DNA from: Caenorhabditis remanei
Lineage: Eukaryota; Nematoda; Chromadorea; Rhabditida; Rhabditidae
DNA: 64,000 nucleotides
Reading direction: 5' to 3'
Assembly: GCF_010183535.1 (NCBI RefSeq)
Contig: NC_071333.1
Span: 17,172,587-17,236,586, forward strand
In this document: positions 49,425-60,355 of the stretch, piece by piece
Layout: every line of letters starts with the position of its first letter
Numbering within the stretch: position 1 is the first letter of the stretch
Position numbers and translations under genes: made by a program
Notes under the pieces: model-generated
What the model saw: the letters and a program-made list of their open reading frames with translations, nothing else
What the model was told of the DNA's origin: nothing
Database searches by the model: none

Positions 49425-49742
49425 CTTTGCCGACCACATATATGTGATACAGAGAGACGAGATGTTGATTATGACTCTAAAGTACAGAATGATTTCGAAA
49501 AGTACATGTCAGAATGAATTGTCAACTATGTTTGTGAGAGTCAGAATGACATGATCTATGAAGGAAGAAAAAAGTGGATTAATTTTACTTTGAATTCCGA
49601 AAATCGCTTTTCTTGAACTGTATGACCTAGGGGAGGTTACAAACCTGACTCGATGGTTGATATCAAGATAACAGTAGTATACATACAAATTCCCTCGAGA
49701 AGAGACGGAGTTTGTGTTCCTAACAACCAGACTTGTGAAAAA

Positions 49743-49930
49743 TAGGGCCGGCCTGGCCTGGATGGCCAGGATTCAACAGTGAGTACTCAGTTTTTACAAT
49801 ATTTTTCAACATTTATCAAAAATTTAGAGTAAAACTGTTTAAATTATCATTCATATTCATCTCTTGATTTTTTCACAGCATGTTTCATAACGGGCCAAGC
49901 GGGTAGGGCCGGGCCGCACCAAGCATGTTT
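49743..49930. repeat. Dispersed GGCCCGGCC-family repeat (copy 5)
   Basis: GGGCCGGCCTGGCCTGGATGG at one end and GGGCCAAGCGGGTAGGGCCG at the other flank an AT-rich core with TCATCTCTTGAT, resembling the landmarks of the copies at 8178 and 12110. Confidence 0.5.
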
Positions 49931-52803
49931 TTGATTTTGGCACTGCCCGTGGCAAATATACAACAAGTCGAATGCATTTCTCATTAATTGGCGAGCTGGT
50001 TTCTAATTCTAAATTGGCAAAGTTCCACTGAAAACCACTGTTTCAAAAGCTAGCCAATCCCGAAATCCATCTTCCATCAAATAAATTAAAGATAGCGGAT
50101 GAAAAGGCCTAGAATTCAAGAATTCAAAAGCTTGAAAATTTATGATTCACTAATTCTGTTTTTAAACAGAATAAAAGTCTTCTGACTCTTTCGTGATAAT
50201 TAAATTATCATCGTCTCGTGCCGAGCTCCGATTGATAAGAATTCTTATTTTCGAAAACAGATTCAACCTGACTATCCTCGAGAGATATGTATGAGTAACA
50301 TGAATTTTTCTCTGAAAAATGGGCCCGATGTAATAATCAGATCGTTATATTCAGAATTGAGTAATGAACATTTAAATTAGATGGAAGAGATATGAAGAAA
50401 AATTTGCAAAACCGAGAAAAATAGAGAGATGAAACAGAGATACACAAACTATGAAACTATGACACGGTTTAGAATATCTTGATCGGATGCAATGTGACCT
50501 CTACGGACAAACAACTTTCGATCTATTCTCACCTATTGGATCTATTCTTACCTATCGGATAAGTAAAAACGCACTTATGAAAGCAAAACACAAAATTTTA
50601 ATTATTATCAACAGTAAAATTAAAATATAGTTTGAGCTAGAAGCGCTGAGCAGGATATTTGAGAAAAAATGTCAAATGGATGTTTGTTGTAAATCTTTCA
50701 GACCGAGAAAAGAACATTTTTGCCAAAAGAGAATTATCTACTACTGAACAGAACTCATCACTTGACATTGTCAACTAATTGTTATTCATTTGTCATTGTC
50801 AGTTTGTCAAACTTCCTGTTTTGCTAATGTGGACTTGTCATGTTGATGAGTGATTGTCAAAGCGAACTGTCACCGAAAAACTGACAAGTTTGACGGTTTC
50901 GTTCAAATCAAAAAGGCGAAAGGAACGTGATTCATCAATTAAACGGCAGGAATTGTTTGTTACTGAAAGGAAATGATCCAACGTTATCACCAGCTGGACC
51001 GAAGATTATTGCCTATCAGAAAACCAGTTGACTGGATTATTTTCAAAAATGATTTCTAAAAGTACATAAATTTTCATCTCACTGTATTTGTTCAATTTTT
51101 CAATGTTTTGAAATTTTGTTCAATTTTTTTTGATAAATGAACTCCTAAAGTGCCTAATGGTCTAGAACTGTCCTAGAACTCCTAGAATTTCAAAATTTCA
51201 ATCACAAACGTGTGTACGTAGTTAAACCGGTTTGCTATGTTTGTTCCTTAGAAGATTTCAAGGTTTCTGCGTCCAAGAACCCTATAAAACAATCATCGGA
51301 CAGTCTTAGATCTATTAATGGGTAGGTGATTAAAACTGAAAAAAGTAATAGCCTCATGACGACAGTATGATAACGAGAGCGGGCCGGAATAATAAAAAAG
51401 CTTTGATTTTTTAAGTGTTTACGTATGTGTGTAGCATAAAAATCTTTATTCTTCACTCTCTCTCTCTCTCTACAATAAATCACTGTGTGATGAGAAAAGA
51501 AGATGGGGAGAAGAATACAGTTGCGCGATGTCTCCGCAGAAAACACAAGCGGGAAATATACCAAGAATTAAGGAGAAAAAAGATGAAACAGACAGAAGAA
51601 TCTCATTAAACACACGTCCGAATAAAGCATATTTCTTTGGTGGTAGCGCTTTGTCGGAAGGGTGACGGGAGACGTAGAGATAAACTTGGAAAGTGACACC
51701 AATTGAGAATCGGATTTCTTTCTTTTTTCCTTTTTTGCATCCTTTTCTGGACAAGTGAGTTTCATTCGAGTAATGGACTCTGGCCAGCTCATTATGGCAT
51801 GAAAAATGGGACAAGTGGTGAGGGGAAAGCAGGGGTAAAAGAAAAAGTTGATTATCTATTTCCTTCTGTTTTAAAATTTTCTCTCCGTTTTACTCTTTCA
51901 CTTTTGGAGTCAATTTTTTCAAAAGTCAACTTTTAAAAATGCAACTGTTGAAAAGATAATTGTTTGTTTGCATTGGGAGAGAAAAAAGAGGAAAACAAAA
52001 ACATCAGAAAACTTCTACTACTGTCAGGAAACAAAAAAGGATAAAAATAGTTTTTATTTCCTCATGTGTCTGCTGACAAACTCAATCCTGTGCAACACTT
52101 TATAAGAATAAGGTGGCAAATTCCTAACAACAATCCAGTCCAGGAAAATGAAACAAGGCAACTTATACTCTATACAACCAATAAACCACACATGAGGAAA
52201 AATACGAAAAAAATTAGTTGTCGACAAAATTGATTGACTGGGTGGTGGTGACACACTCTTAATGAGATATGAAAAATATGGAAATAAAATTTTCAACAAG
52301 CAAGAGCAATTAAATTATGATCCCAAAGTTTAATGGTGCGGTTAATTGACCTTCTGACCTAGTACGTCACTTGAAATTGACCTGAGTCAATTATCACTTC
52401 CTTAATGGTTTGGTGAATGTAACAAACAATTGTGATCTAATGATCATTATACCGAAACTAAGTTGAAATTGAATACACTTTGTGGGAAATGAATAAAAAT
52501 TCAGTAGTTTTTAAAAATAAAATGTTTTGTTGACTTCTTGAGTTCACCATTAATTATTCTGATAGTACTTGCTGTTCTCATGTCAATTTTTCATTAGCTT
52601 CTTCTTTTTTGATGTTTTTTCTTGTTGCATCTGTACAACTCATTGCTACACGTGTTGCCATCCGGAAAAAGGGAAGGGCTCCTTGTATTGACACAACGAA
52701 AATTTTGAGTTTTTCTCAACGTCACTGATAACACCGCAGTCGTTGTGTTTTATTACCTATTCTCAACTCGCCAATCACGGTTTGTCAACCACTCTGACTA
52801 AAA

Positions 52804-54684
52804 ATGTTGGCAAGAGCATCTCTCCACTCAAATGGCGCGGATATGCATACTGCTGAGTATGCGGAGTATAAGAAGGTAAGATTTTGAAGGGTGGGGTATT
52901 ATAAATAAAAAAGAAGGGTATTATATATCTGAAAAAAAAATTTCAGGAAGAAATCACAGCCCATCACGCCCGTGATTTGGTACATATAAATGCAGGAGGT
53001 ACAAGGTTTGTCTAGATTGGCGAAATATGAGATAGTGAGATAAAGTTTCAGATTTACAACTCTTTACGACACACTGGCACAATCCAAATCCTCGTATTTC
53101 TTGAATTTTATCCGGATTGATCGAACAACTGGAAAAGTTGTCTTGCTTCAGCAGAGGACTATTGTAAGTTAATCTTTTATCATTTTTGAATATTCATAAC
53201 TTTGGTTTTTTCATGCATTGGAATTTCGAATGTTGAAATTTTCAGTAATTTTTTTTGTGGTTGGAATTTTATTTGCTTTTAGTGATTCATTTGGAATTAA
53301 GTCACACACTAGGAACATTTCAATACCGCAACAATAAGTGTTGAAATTCTTCTATATTTTCAGCGTGATGAGTCAGGAGCCATATTTGTCAACCGTGATG
53401 GACGCCTATTTGCATTTGTTCTGCAATTTATGAGAGACGGCAAGAACACTGTCCTGCCTAAAGACAAAGACTTGTTGGCACAGCTTAGGGTGAGTGTGTA
53501 TCGTTTTTAGTTTCATTTGTTAGTTGGTTTCTTATTTCTTATTTCTTAACCATGCGTTTACAACTGATAACAACTGATAACCACGTTGTTTACATTTGCG
53601 GGTTTGGTCCTATTTTATGACTACCTGAAAAATTGAAAGGAAAAATATTCAATAGTTATATATATTGATTAAAATAAAATATAAAGTTCAAAAACTTAAT
53701 TGGCGTTAAAAAAGTAGTTCGGAAAAACTATTTCCGTGTGTGTTCCAAGAAACTATTTTTTTGCAGAGAGAAGCGGATTTCTTTGGCATGGAGGTATTCA
53801 AGTACCTCATTCAAGAGACACTCGTCGATTTGGAAAAAGAACAGCGTGCCAGTACCATTGATATTGCCGACATTCGTAATTCAGTCAACCAAATTGCAAA
53901 CAACACGTATTACACTGGAGGACGTAATTGAAATACACTTCCTTCTTTCCTAACCCTTTTTTGCTAATTATGACGAGATGTGGGAACATAAGTTCAAACG
54001 TACTTTTATATTTTCTTCATTCGTAATAAAGGTCAAACAAACAACGCAGTGTGGTGGAAGTAATGAACATTATAGATTTGGGAACTTTGAACTTTTGAAG
54101 TTTCGAGAAATGAGTCAGATAAAAAAAACAAGAAATTGATAATTAATCAACAAAAACCAAAGTATTTGAGTTTTTCCGACATAAACTTCTATTTCAGGCA
54201 GGGTACGGCAATTCCGGACCAGTTCATAAAAAATAGTCAACAAAAAAGTCGAAAAACTCAACCATCTTTTTTTAAACTTAACAGAAATTGTGCATTTTCA
54301 ATGAAATTTCCAATTTCAACTGGAGCCGAGCCAATCGGGCCGGGCTGGGTCTACGAAAACTTTTCAGTCGGCCCGGCCCAAAATTTCCAAACCCTGATAA
54401 TAGGTAACCAGGAATTTTAGTTCAAGACAGACTCAATTTGAAACTTCTTTTTTTCAGAGAAATTCTACAGAAGTACCGTTCCTGGATTATAGCTTAAATT
54501 TTCTAGTTACGATCCATATTCGCCGTCTCCACGTCATGAAATCCAAGTAGACAACAAAACTCGCCGGTGTGTTACGAGTTTTCACGTTTCAACGACTCCC
54601 CGCTTCACTTTTTACGAAGAGTATCTAATGAGGTATGAATTCAAAGAATGGGAGGAAGAACTCAGAACATTTCGTGAGTCTTGA
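52804..54684 (+). CDS. KCTD-type BTB/T1-domain protein
   Basis: The main model has five exons: 52804-52875, 52947-53005, 53052-53163, 53364-53489 and 53767-53931 (TGA), 177 residues. The T1/BTB fold spans about residues 26-130: VHINAGGTRFTTLYDTL, then ESGAIFVNRDGRLFAFVLQF and EADFFGMEVFKYLI. KCTD proteins form oligomers and act as cullin-3 adaptors or receptor auxiliary subunits; there is no membrane segment, so it is not a channel. A second form is likely: an internal donor after 53906 (ACAC|GTATTA) joins in frame to an exon at 54507 with a TTTTCTAG acceptor, adding about 59 codons (YDPYSPSPRHEIQVDN through EEYLMRYEFKEWEEELR) and ending at TGA 54682-54684. The extra exon is open, GC-rich and coding-like. 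A poly(A) signal for the short form is near 54028. Confidence 0.85.
54190..54415. repeat. Dispersed GGCCCGGCC-family repeat (copy 6)
   Basis: GGCAGGGTACGGCAATTCCGG at one end and ATCGGGCCGGGCTGGG plus GTCGGCCCGGCCC at the other flank an AT-rich core. It lies in the probable last intron of the long KCTD form. Confidence 0.5.
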
Positions 54685-54983
54685 CATCTTTTTTTTTTGC
54701 CTAATGTGTGAATTTGGAGTTTGTTTTGGACTCTACCAACTTCTGTTCCACATTTTCATTTTTGATTTTGATCATTGATGAAAATATGAGGGAGACTGAA
54801 AAAGTTGAGATAAGTTCAAAGCGACTTTTCTAATGAGTGAAATATCGCAGACATTTTCACTTTTTTTCTAAATTTTTGATCTTTCGGGACGCTTGGTTTT
54901 GCAATTTTCCACCCACTCAATCTCAGACAGATCTCACGTTTTTTTAGTTCCATTTTTTATACTTTTTTTTTTACAATTTCAGA

Positions 54984-56296
54984 ATGGATATTCCAAATGC
55001 TACAGACTCATTTTTAACATTTGCAACACTGAGTAACCCACAACTTCTGGTTCACATATTTGCCACAATCTTTCCTGCATCATTTTTCGCATTTGATATC
55101 ATTCTTCTGATGTCCGCGGTATCCAGTAGGAAAGATGCATCTATTCCTGTAGCATATATTGTGATTATGTGTCTACGTGGACTTGTTTCGAATTTCATAT
55201 TGACAATGCAGTACTCCGTGTTCTTATTAACGACCAACAAGGGATATGAAGGTATGTTTTGAAAAATTGATATATTTGAAAAATTTGAAAAATTAAACTC
55301 AGATTTTCTGGAACTGGTTGGAAAAGAGACTACAATGCTTGGTACATTTACATATCTCACTGCTCTAGTACTAAATGTGCTTATGAGTTTGAATAGACTC
55401 GCGGTAGTTCTAAAACCGTTCAATGAGTGGTTTACTCATTCTTTGGTGTTTTTTTATTACACAATTATCGGGATTATTCTTTTTGTTTCCTTGGCAATTC
55501 CATATTTTAGTCCGTGTTATGTTATGTTTATAGTGAATAAACAAGCATTTGTTTCCGGATGTGCACCTGCTCGACACCCGGTTAGTTGTTCAAAAAAGTT
55601 TCAAATGTTTACCCCTGCGAACTTAATGGACCACATCCCTCGTTTTTTGTTGATGAGGAAGGATTAATTTTTAAGCTTTGATGTTCTAGTTTTCTTTTCA
55701 GATAACAACATTTCAAAACACCTACACTATTGTTCTCCCGGTTACTTGTATGATAGTAAACTTGGGTATCATACTACACCTACGCTTTGTCCGAAATAAC
55801 TCTTATAAAATATTATGGCATACTCTACGTGGAAGTATGTTTTCTACTGTGAGCAATAGATCGAATAATATTTTAGATGTGATATCGAGAAATGTTTCTC
55901 AAACATCCACATTTTCAAAAATGAGGGCACGTCGGGATGTTGTTATGATTCGTCAGACAATCTCAATCGCAGTATATTTGTCTATTTATGAGTTTGGTGC
56001 ATTCATTATTAAAGTCTTTCCGGTAACAATTTGATAATTGTGCAACAATAAAGCTAAATTTCTCACAGGGACTATACATTGGTCTTTCTCAAACTGGAAA
56101 GGAAGCATATTTCTATGCTCGAATGGAGTCTGTCCCACTGATGAACTTCTTCATATATTTTATTGAAACAAGAAAAACAAGAAACATGGTCAAAAGGTTT
56201 TTACAATGGAACAACAAAAACGACTCGAATCTGGTCACTATGTCTCATCGATCAGGATCAGGGAATGCTCCACAAGGGACTATTGTAGTTGTATGA
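54984..56296 (+). CDS. Nematode 7TM chemoreceptor 1 of tandem array (SRG-superfamily-like)
   Basis: Exons: 54984-55251, 55303-55580, 55702-56022 and 56069-56296. The ATG follows a TTTCAG by one base, so a trans-splice site is likely. Seven hydrophobic segments are visible. Family landmarks shared with the next three genes: ETTMLGTFTYLTAL, SLNRLAVVLKPFNEWFTH, IPYFSPCYVMF, SGCAPARHP, RRDVVMIRQTISIAVYLSIY. The class is uncertain (class xa or x within the SRG superfamily is my best guess). Such receptors detect environmental or pheromone cues on sensory neurons. Compared with its neighbours, this gene lacks the first intron. A 42-base stretch at 55835-55876 has perfect GT/AG borders at the position of an intron in the paralogues, but it is also open and in frame: 364 residues if retained, 350 if spliced. 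Confidence 0.82.
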
Positions 56297-56834
56297 ATGT
56301 TTGGCTATTTTAATATAAATTTGAATGTTTCCTGCTTGATAGTTTCCAAAATAAAAGCTTTTATTCCATCCACCTAATCACTAATGATTAAAAATTACCT
56401 CACAGCTTTGTTTACTCTTAATTCGAGGCCTATTGTTCATGATCAAAATTTTCAGCTTCTTTCAGCAAAATCTACAATTTTTTCTTTAAGCCCCATATTT
56501 TTCATTAATCCTCTTGTTTCCTTTTTGACATTTATCAAATTTCATAACAACAAACTAACAGAAAAAAAAGTCCTAAAATATGTTCGTTCCACCTCTGCGC
56601 ACACTTTCAATTACTTGGTTACTTTTCTAAAAAAAAAGAAGCTAAAACTCATGACTTTCTACCTGTGGAATGGGCTTTTCGTGCCAGTTAATGAGATTTT
56701 GGGTTGGGTCTTAGGGTTGTATCCTTCCAGGAACTAAATCATTTTCCAAGAACTTATCTTATCTCTAAACGTCACAACATTTTCTCACTTTCTTCTCATT
56801 TTTCAAGATAAGAGGATAAGTAACAAACTCTTAA
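56297..56834. other. Intergenic region
   Basis: The poly(A) signal AATAAA for receptor 1 is at about 56350. A coding-like open frame at 56384-56737 has no receptor landmarks and no splice context. The ATG of receptor 2 follows without an obvious trans-splice acceptor directly adjacent. Confidence 0.5.
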
Positions 56835-58842
56835 ATGGATTTTTTCATGTTTACTACAAATCCCGATCTGGATCCAGGCGTCCCCTTTAATGAGATGTCC
56901 AGACCTAACCAACTTATCTTGGGTTTCATGGTTGTATTTCAACTTTTCTGCCTTCTTTATAATGTTCTAATGCTAGCGGCCACTTATCAAAACCGGAGAA
57001 GCAGTTTGTCCTTTTTCTCAAGATTTATTAAAACTTTCTTTTTTCCAGACTTCCTCCCGCTTGCTTACATTACAGTTATGTGCATTTCTGGAGTTATTGT
57101 TTCAGTTTTCATAAGCATCAACATTACGACCTATATAGCTTTGGAAAAGGACGAATATGATGGTATTATTTTTCTCTTGATTTTCTTGAGTCATTCTAGT
57201 TTTTTTTCAGTTTATCTCTCACATTTCGGAAAAGAAGTAACTGTTGGAAGCACTTTTTCGTATCTCTATTCAATTTTCATAACTGTTCTAATGACCATCA
57301 ACCGTCTGGCTATTGTGCTCAACCCATTCAACGAAATGTTCACCCATAAGAAAGTGTTCATTTATTCCGGAATCATGGCTATTTTAGTTCTAGTTTCTCT
57401 ACTCATCCCATACTTCAGTCCGTGCAGTATCACTTTTGCTGTGAACAGGATGTCGTTTGTTTCTGAATGTGCTCCAAATCGTCATGCGGTTAGTTTGGGT
57501 AAAGTTAGCTTAAAAATAAAAAATAAAAAATAAGTGATTGCCCTGAACCAGGATCGAACTGGTGACCTTTAGATCTTCAGTCTAACGCTCTCCCAACTGA
57601 GCTATCAAGGCACATGGGACTAGTGGCGACAGGGGGAAAACAAAAAACGAGAGGGAAGCGGAGAGTGCGCCAGAAAATGTGAGAGGCGTTGCGTCAACAA
57701 GGGGGACGTTTTCCATAATACAAATGCGCCGCGATTTTTTTTTGGAGGATGTGTAGTAGAATAGAAGGGTGTTGATGAAAAAATTCTGGAATAAGAAATA
57801 AAGTATAAAAGTGTTCTTTAAAAAAGAATGGGCCGAACCGGGGATTGAACCCGGGACCTCTCGCACCCAAAGCGAGAATCATACCACTAGACCATTCGGC
57901 CGCGATTGAGAGTAGAACATAATTAGTAAACAATACGCGTTGCCTCCATGCTTCCAAGTTTGCATCGAGGATTCGCTGGGACAGGTTTTGTCTGATTCTC
58001 CTTCCTTGCTTTCAATATATTGCCTGATTTATTAGAATGATATGTGTTGTGGAATATTTCTTGTAACAAAATCTAGATGTGAGACATGGCCGAATGGTCT
58101 AGTGGTATGATTCTCGCTTTGGGTGCGAGAGGTCCCGGGTTCAATCCCCGGTTCGGCCCATTTCTTTTTTGCGACATACGAGCTAAGCTATTCCAATGAG
58201 TAATGACTCCTTAAAAACTGAAAGCACACATCACTAATTTCAGATAACTGTGTTCCAAAACACATATGCAATTATCCTTCCACTTTCCTGCATGGTAATT
58301 AACTTGGGCATCATTTTTCACCTCCGTTTGGCACGTCATGGCACTTATCAAAAAATCAACAGGATGTTCTGTAAAAGTAAGGGGTTTTTTACAGTTTTTT
58401 TCTACAGTAGTTGAAAAACGATTTTCAGACACTCAAATCATTCTCGTGCCTCTTCCAAAGCCAGAACATAATACATCAGTACTGAAAATGAAAACGCGTC
58501 GGGATTTTGTGATGATGCGGCAGACAATCTCCATCGCCGCATTTCTCTCCATCTATGAAATCGGAGCATTCATCACTAAGACATTCCCGGTAAGCGAAAC
58601 AAAAATTAGATCAAAGGAAACAAACAGAAATTTTTTTTGAGGAAGCTTATGCAAGTCTGCCAGAAGGTGTGCGGGATGGTTACTTCATATTCCGACTGGA
58701 GTCCGTTGCTCTCATGAACTTCTTCATTTACTACATGGAAACCCCAAATACTCGTCGTATGCTCCGCAGGTTTTTGAATTTCAAGGATTCAGATGATAGT
58801 TCGGCTCGCCACATGACAATGGCAACTGTCGCTCCACGATGA
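56835..58842 (+). CDS. Nematode 7TM chemoreceptor 2, with three tRNA genes in one intron
   Basis: Exons: 56835-57003, 57049-57162, 57211-57488, 58244-58376, 58429-58589 and 58642-58842; 351 residues. Landmarks: [12 protein letters not shown] after intron 1, [73 protein letters not shown] and LSIYEIGAF. Exons 2, 3, 4 and 5 have exactly the same lengths (114, 278, 133, 161) as in receptor 3, so the two are tandem duplicates. Intron 3 is 755 bases and holds tRNA-Phe (-), tRNA-Pro (-) and tRNA-Pro (+). The last exon uses a TTTTTTTTGAG acceptor in place of the usual TTTCAG. Confidence 0.85.
57539..57611 (-). tRNA. tRNA-Phe (GAA)
   Basis: A 73-base cloverleaf: acceptor GCCTTGA/TCAGGGC, A box TAGCTCAGTTGGG, anticodon loop CTGAAGA with GAA, B box GGTTC-type (AGTTCGATCCT), discriminator A. 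No intron. It lies antisense inside intron 3 of receptor 2. An identical gene lies at 62289-62361. Confidence 0.97.
57830..57901 (-). tRNA. tRNA-Pro (TGG)
   Basis: 72 bases: acceptor GGCCGAA/TTCGGCC, A box TGGTCTAGTGG, anticodon loop TTTGGGT with TGG, B box GGTTCAATCCC, discriminator C. It is antisense in intron 3 of receptor 2 and forms an inverted pair with the copy at 58088. Confidence 0.97.
58088..58159 (+). tRNA. tRNA-Pro (TGG)
   Basis: Identical sequence to the copies at 57830, 61199 and 61432, in sense orientation within intron 3 of receptor 2. A short flank upstream (GAGACAT / CAGACAT before GGCC) is shared with the copy at 61432. Confidence 0.97.
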
Positions 58843-60355
58843 TGACGTAGTGGGCGTTCTTCTAACTAATTTTCTTTCTCAATTATCCTTTTCCCCACCC
58901 CTCCCACCCGTTCCAATCTTCTCACCCTGTTATTTTTTCTCAAGTTCCCCTTTTTCCCCTTTTTCAGTCAAACCCCCCACTGATATCACTCAAAGATCGC
59001 ACGCCCTCGAAATCTGGAATATTCCCTTGGCTCAAAATTCTAATGAGCCGATTTCTCTTTTCTCTTGGATACGTGCAATCTTTCGCATAGACACAAAAAA
59101 TTTCAATTAATAATCATTGTTTTCGAAGAAGCTTTTTTATTTTCATTTTTCCGATATTATAAAGACGTCGTGTGATGTATTCACTTTCCGGAATTGTGTA
59201 ATTTTCCAAGTTGTTCTAACAGATTGCTTGTGGTTTTAGCAAGTGTTTGTTAGAAATAAGTGCGCAAGAGTTGGACAATGATTTTTATTTCTCCGAGGAG
59301 ACTCTGATTAACTATTATTATTATCTGAAAATGATAAAACTCTACATCAGATGATACAAAGACTCAGTACATCAGCATGACCCTTCGTTTTTAGGAAATT
59401 AAAGATATGATTTGGCTTAGCTCTTTTCAATTTCAGTAATAAATGAGTTGGCGTCAGTGTTCAACTTTAGATTGATCTTTTTTTCAAGTTAGAAAAATAA
59501 GTTAATCAGAATTTTAAAAAACTGTCATCCCTATTGTAATTATGGTAATTTTTAAGATAAATTTTTTTTGAAATAAAATTCCCATAAAATTCAATTGATT
59601 CGGTTTCAAAATGATGAAACGTATTTCGGGAATCTAAAAACCAGACGTTGCTTAATTTCTGTAATTTAACTTCACACCGACATAATTCAATCCCTATTCA
59701 TCTCATATCCACGAAATATCATATATATGGGTAGGGCGATCAACGTGACGTACAACCAGGAAGGTTGATTTTTCTGCCAACAAGATGACTATGAGAAATA
59801 TGTGCGTGGTGTTGTCTAGATAGGGATGGGGGTCCAAAACTATTTTTTCCTTGAGACAGTGATAATGAGTCAACACCTTATTTCTGATAACATCGAGTGA
59901 TGTGTCAAGATAATTTCACAGTTAATTGCTCAGTACGGAACCGGATAAGGAAACCAAATAATTGTACTATTTTCTTGTTTAACCGAACGACTTACTTCCG
60001 GTATTTTCAAACTCCATTTTTTGCATTACGTACACACTTCTCTGACTTTCAAATCTGTTGCCAAATAAATGTACCTACAATCGCTTATTCCAGAAAAGTC
60101 AAATTTAGGATTATTTCAGACGTTTTTCATTTTGTCGTCACTGAATGCCTCACCGTCACACACTCCCAAAAAGTCAGACCTTCAGAAAAATCACTATGTG
60201 ATGATTTCCATTTTTGAATGGCATGTGACGAATGCTGATAATTACTTCATAATTGGAGATGTCTGTTTTAGCACCCTACGCCTACTTATTCAGATTTAGC
60301 TGGAATTTTGTAGGAGGAAGTTCCTTTTTGACCCCTAGAGTGCTCTTGTTTCAGA
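58843..60355. other. Intergenic region, 1.5 kb
   Basis: 3' UTR of receptor 2 with pyrimidine-rich DNA to about 58980, then AT-rich sequence. An open frame at 59897-60217 has no recognisable features. No repeat or RNA gene is identified. Confidence 0.5.

Larger units (their letters stand above)
45158..52803. other. Gene-poor region, 7.6 kb
   Basis: No exon with convincing similarity is visible on either strand. The block contains purine-rich stretches (45200-45250, 46100-46620), a fold-back element (49068-49424), a GGCCCGGCC-family repeat (49743-49930), small tandem duplications (GTGGATGGAATTTATT at ~47691-47727; CTATTC.CACCTAT near 50520), and a CT microsatellite near 51457-51471. The left end should include the promoter of the SEFIR receptor and the right end that of the KCTD gene. 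Confidence 0.5.

Noticed and set aside
57582..57957. Open frames across tRNA-Phe and tRNA-Pro on the minus strand
   Set aside because: They are translations through tRNA genes and intron DNA, not proteins.
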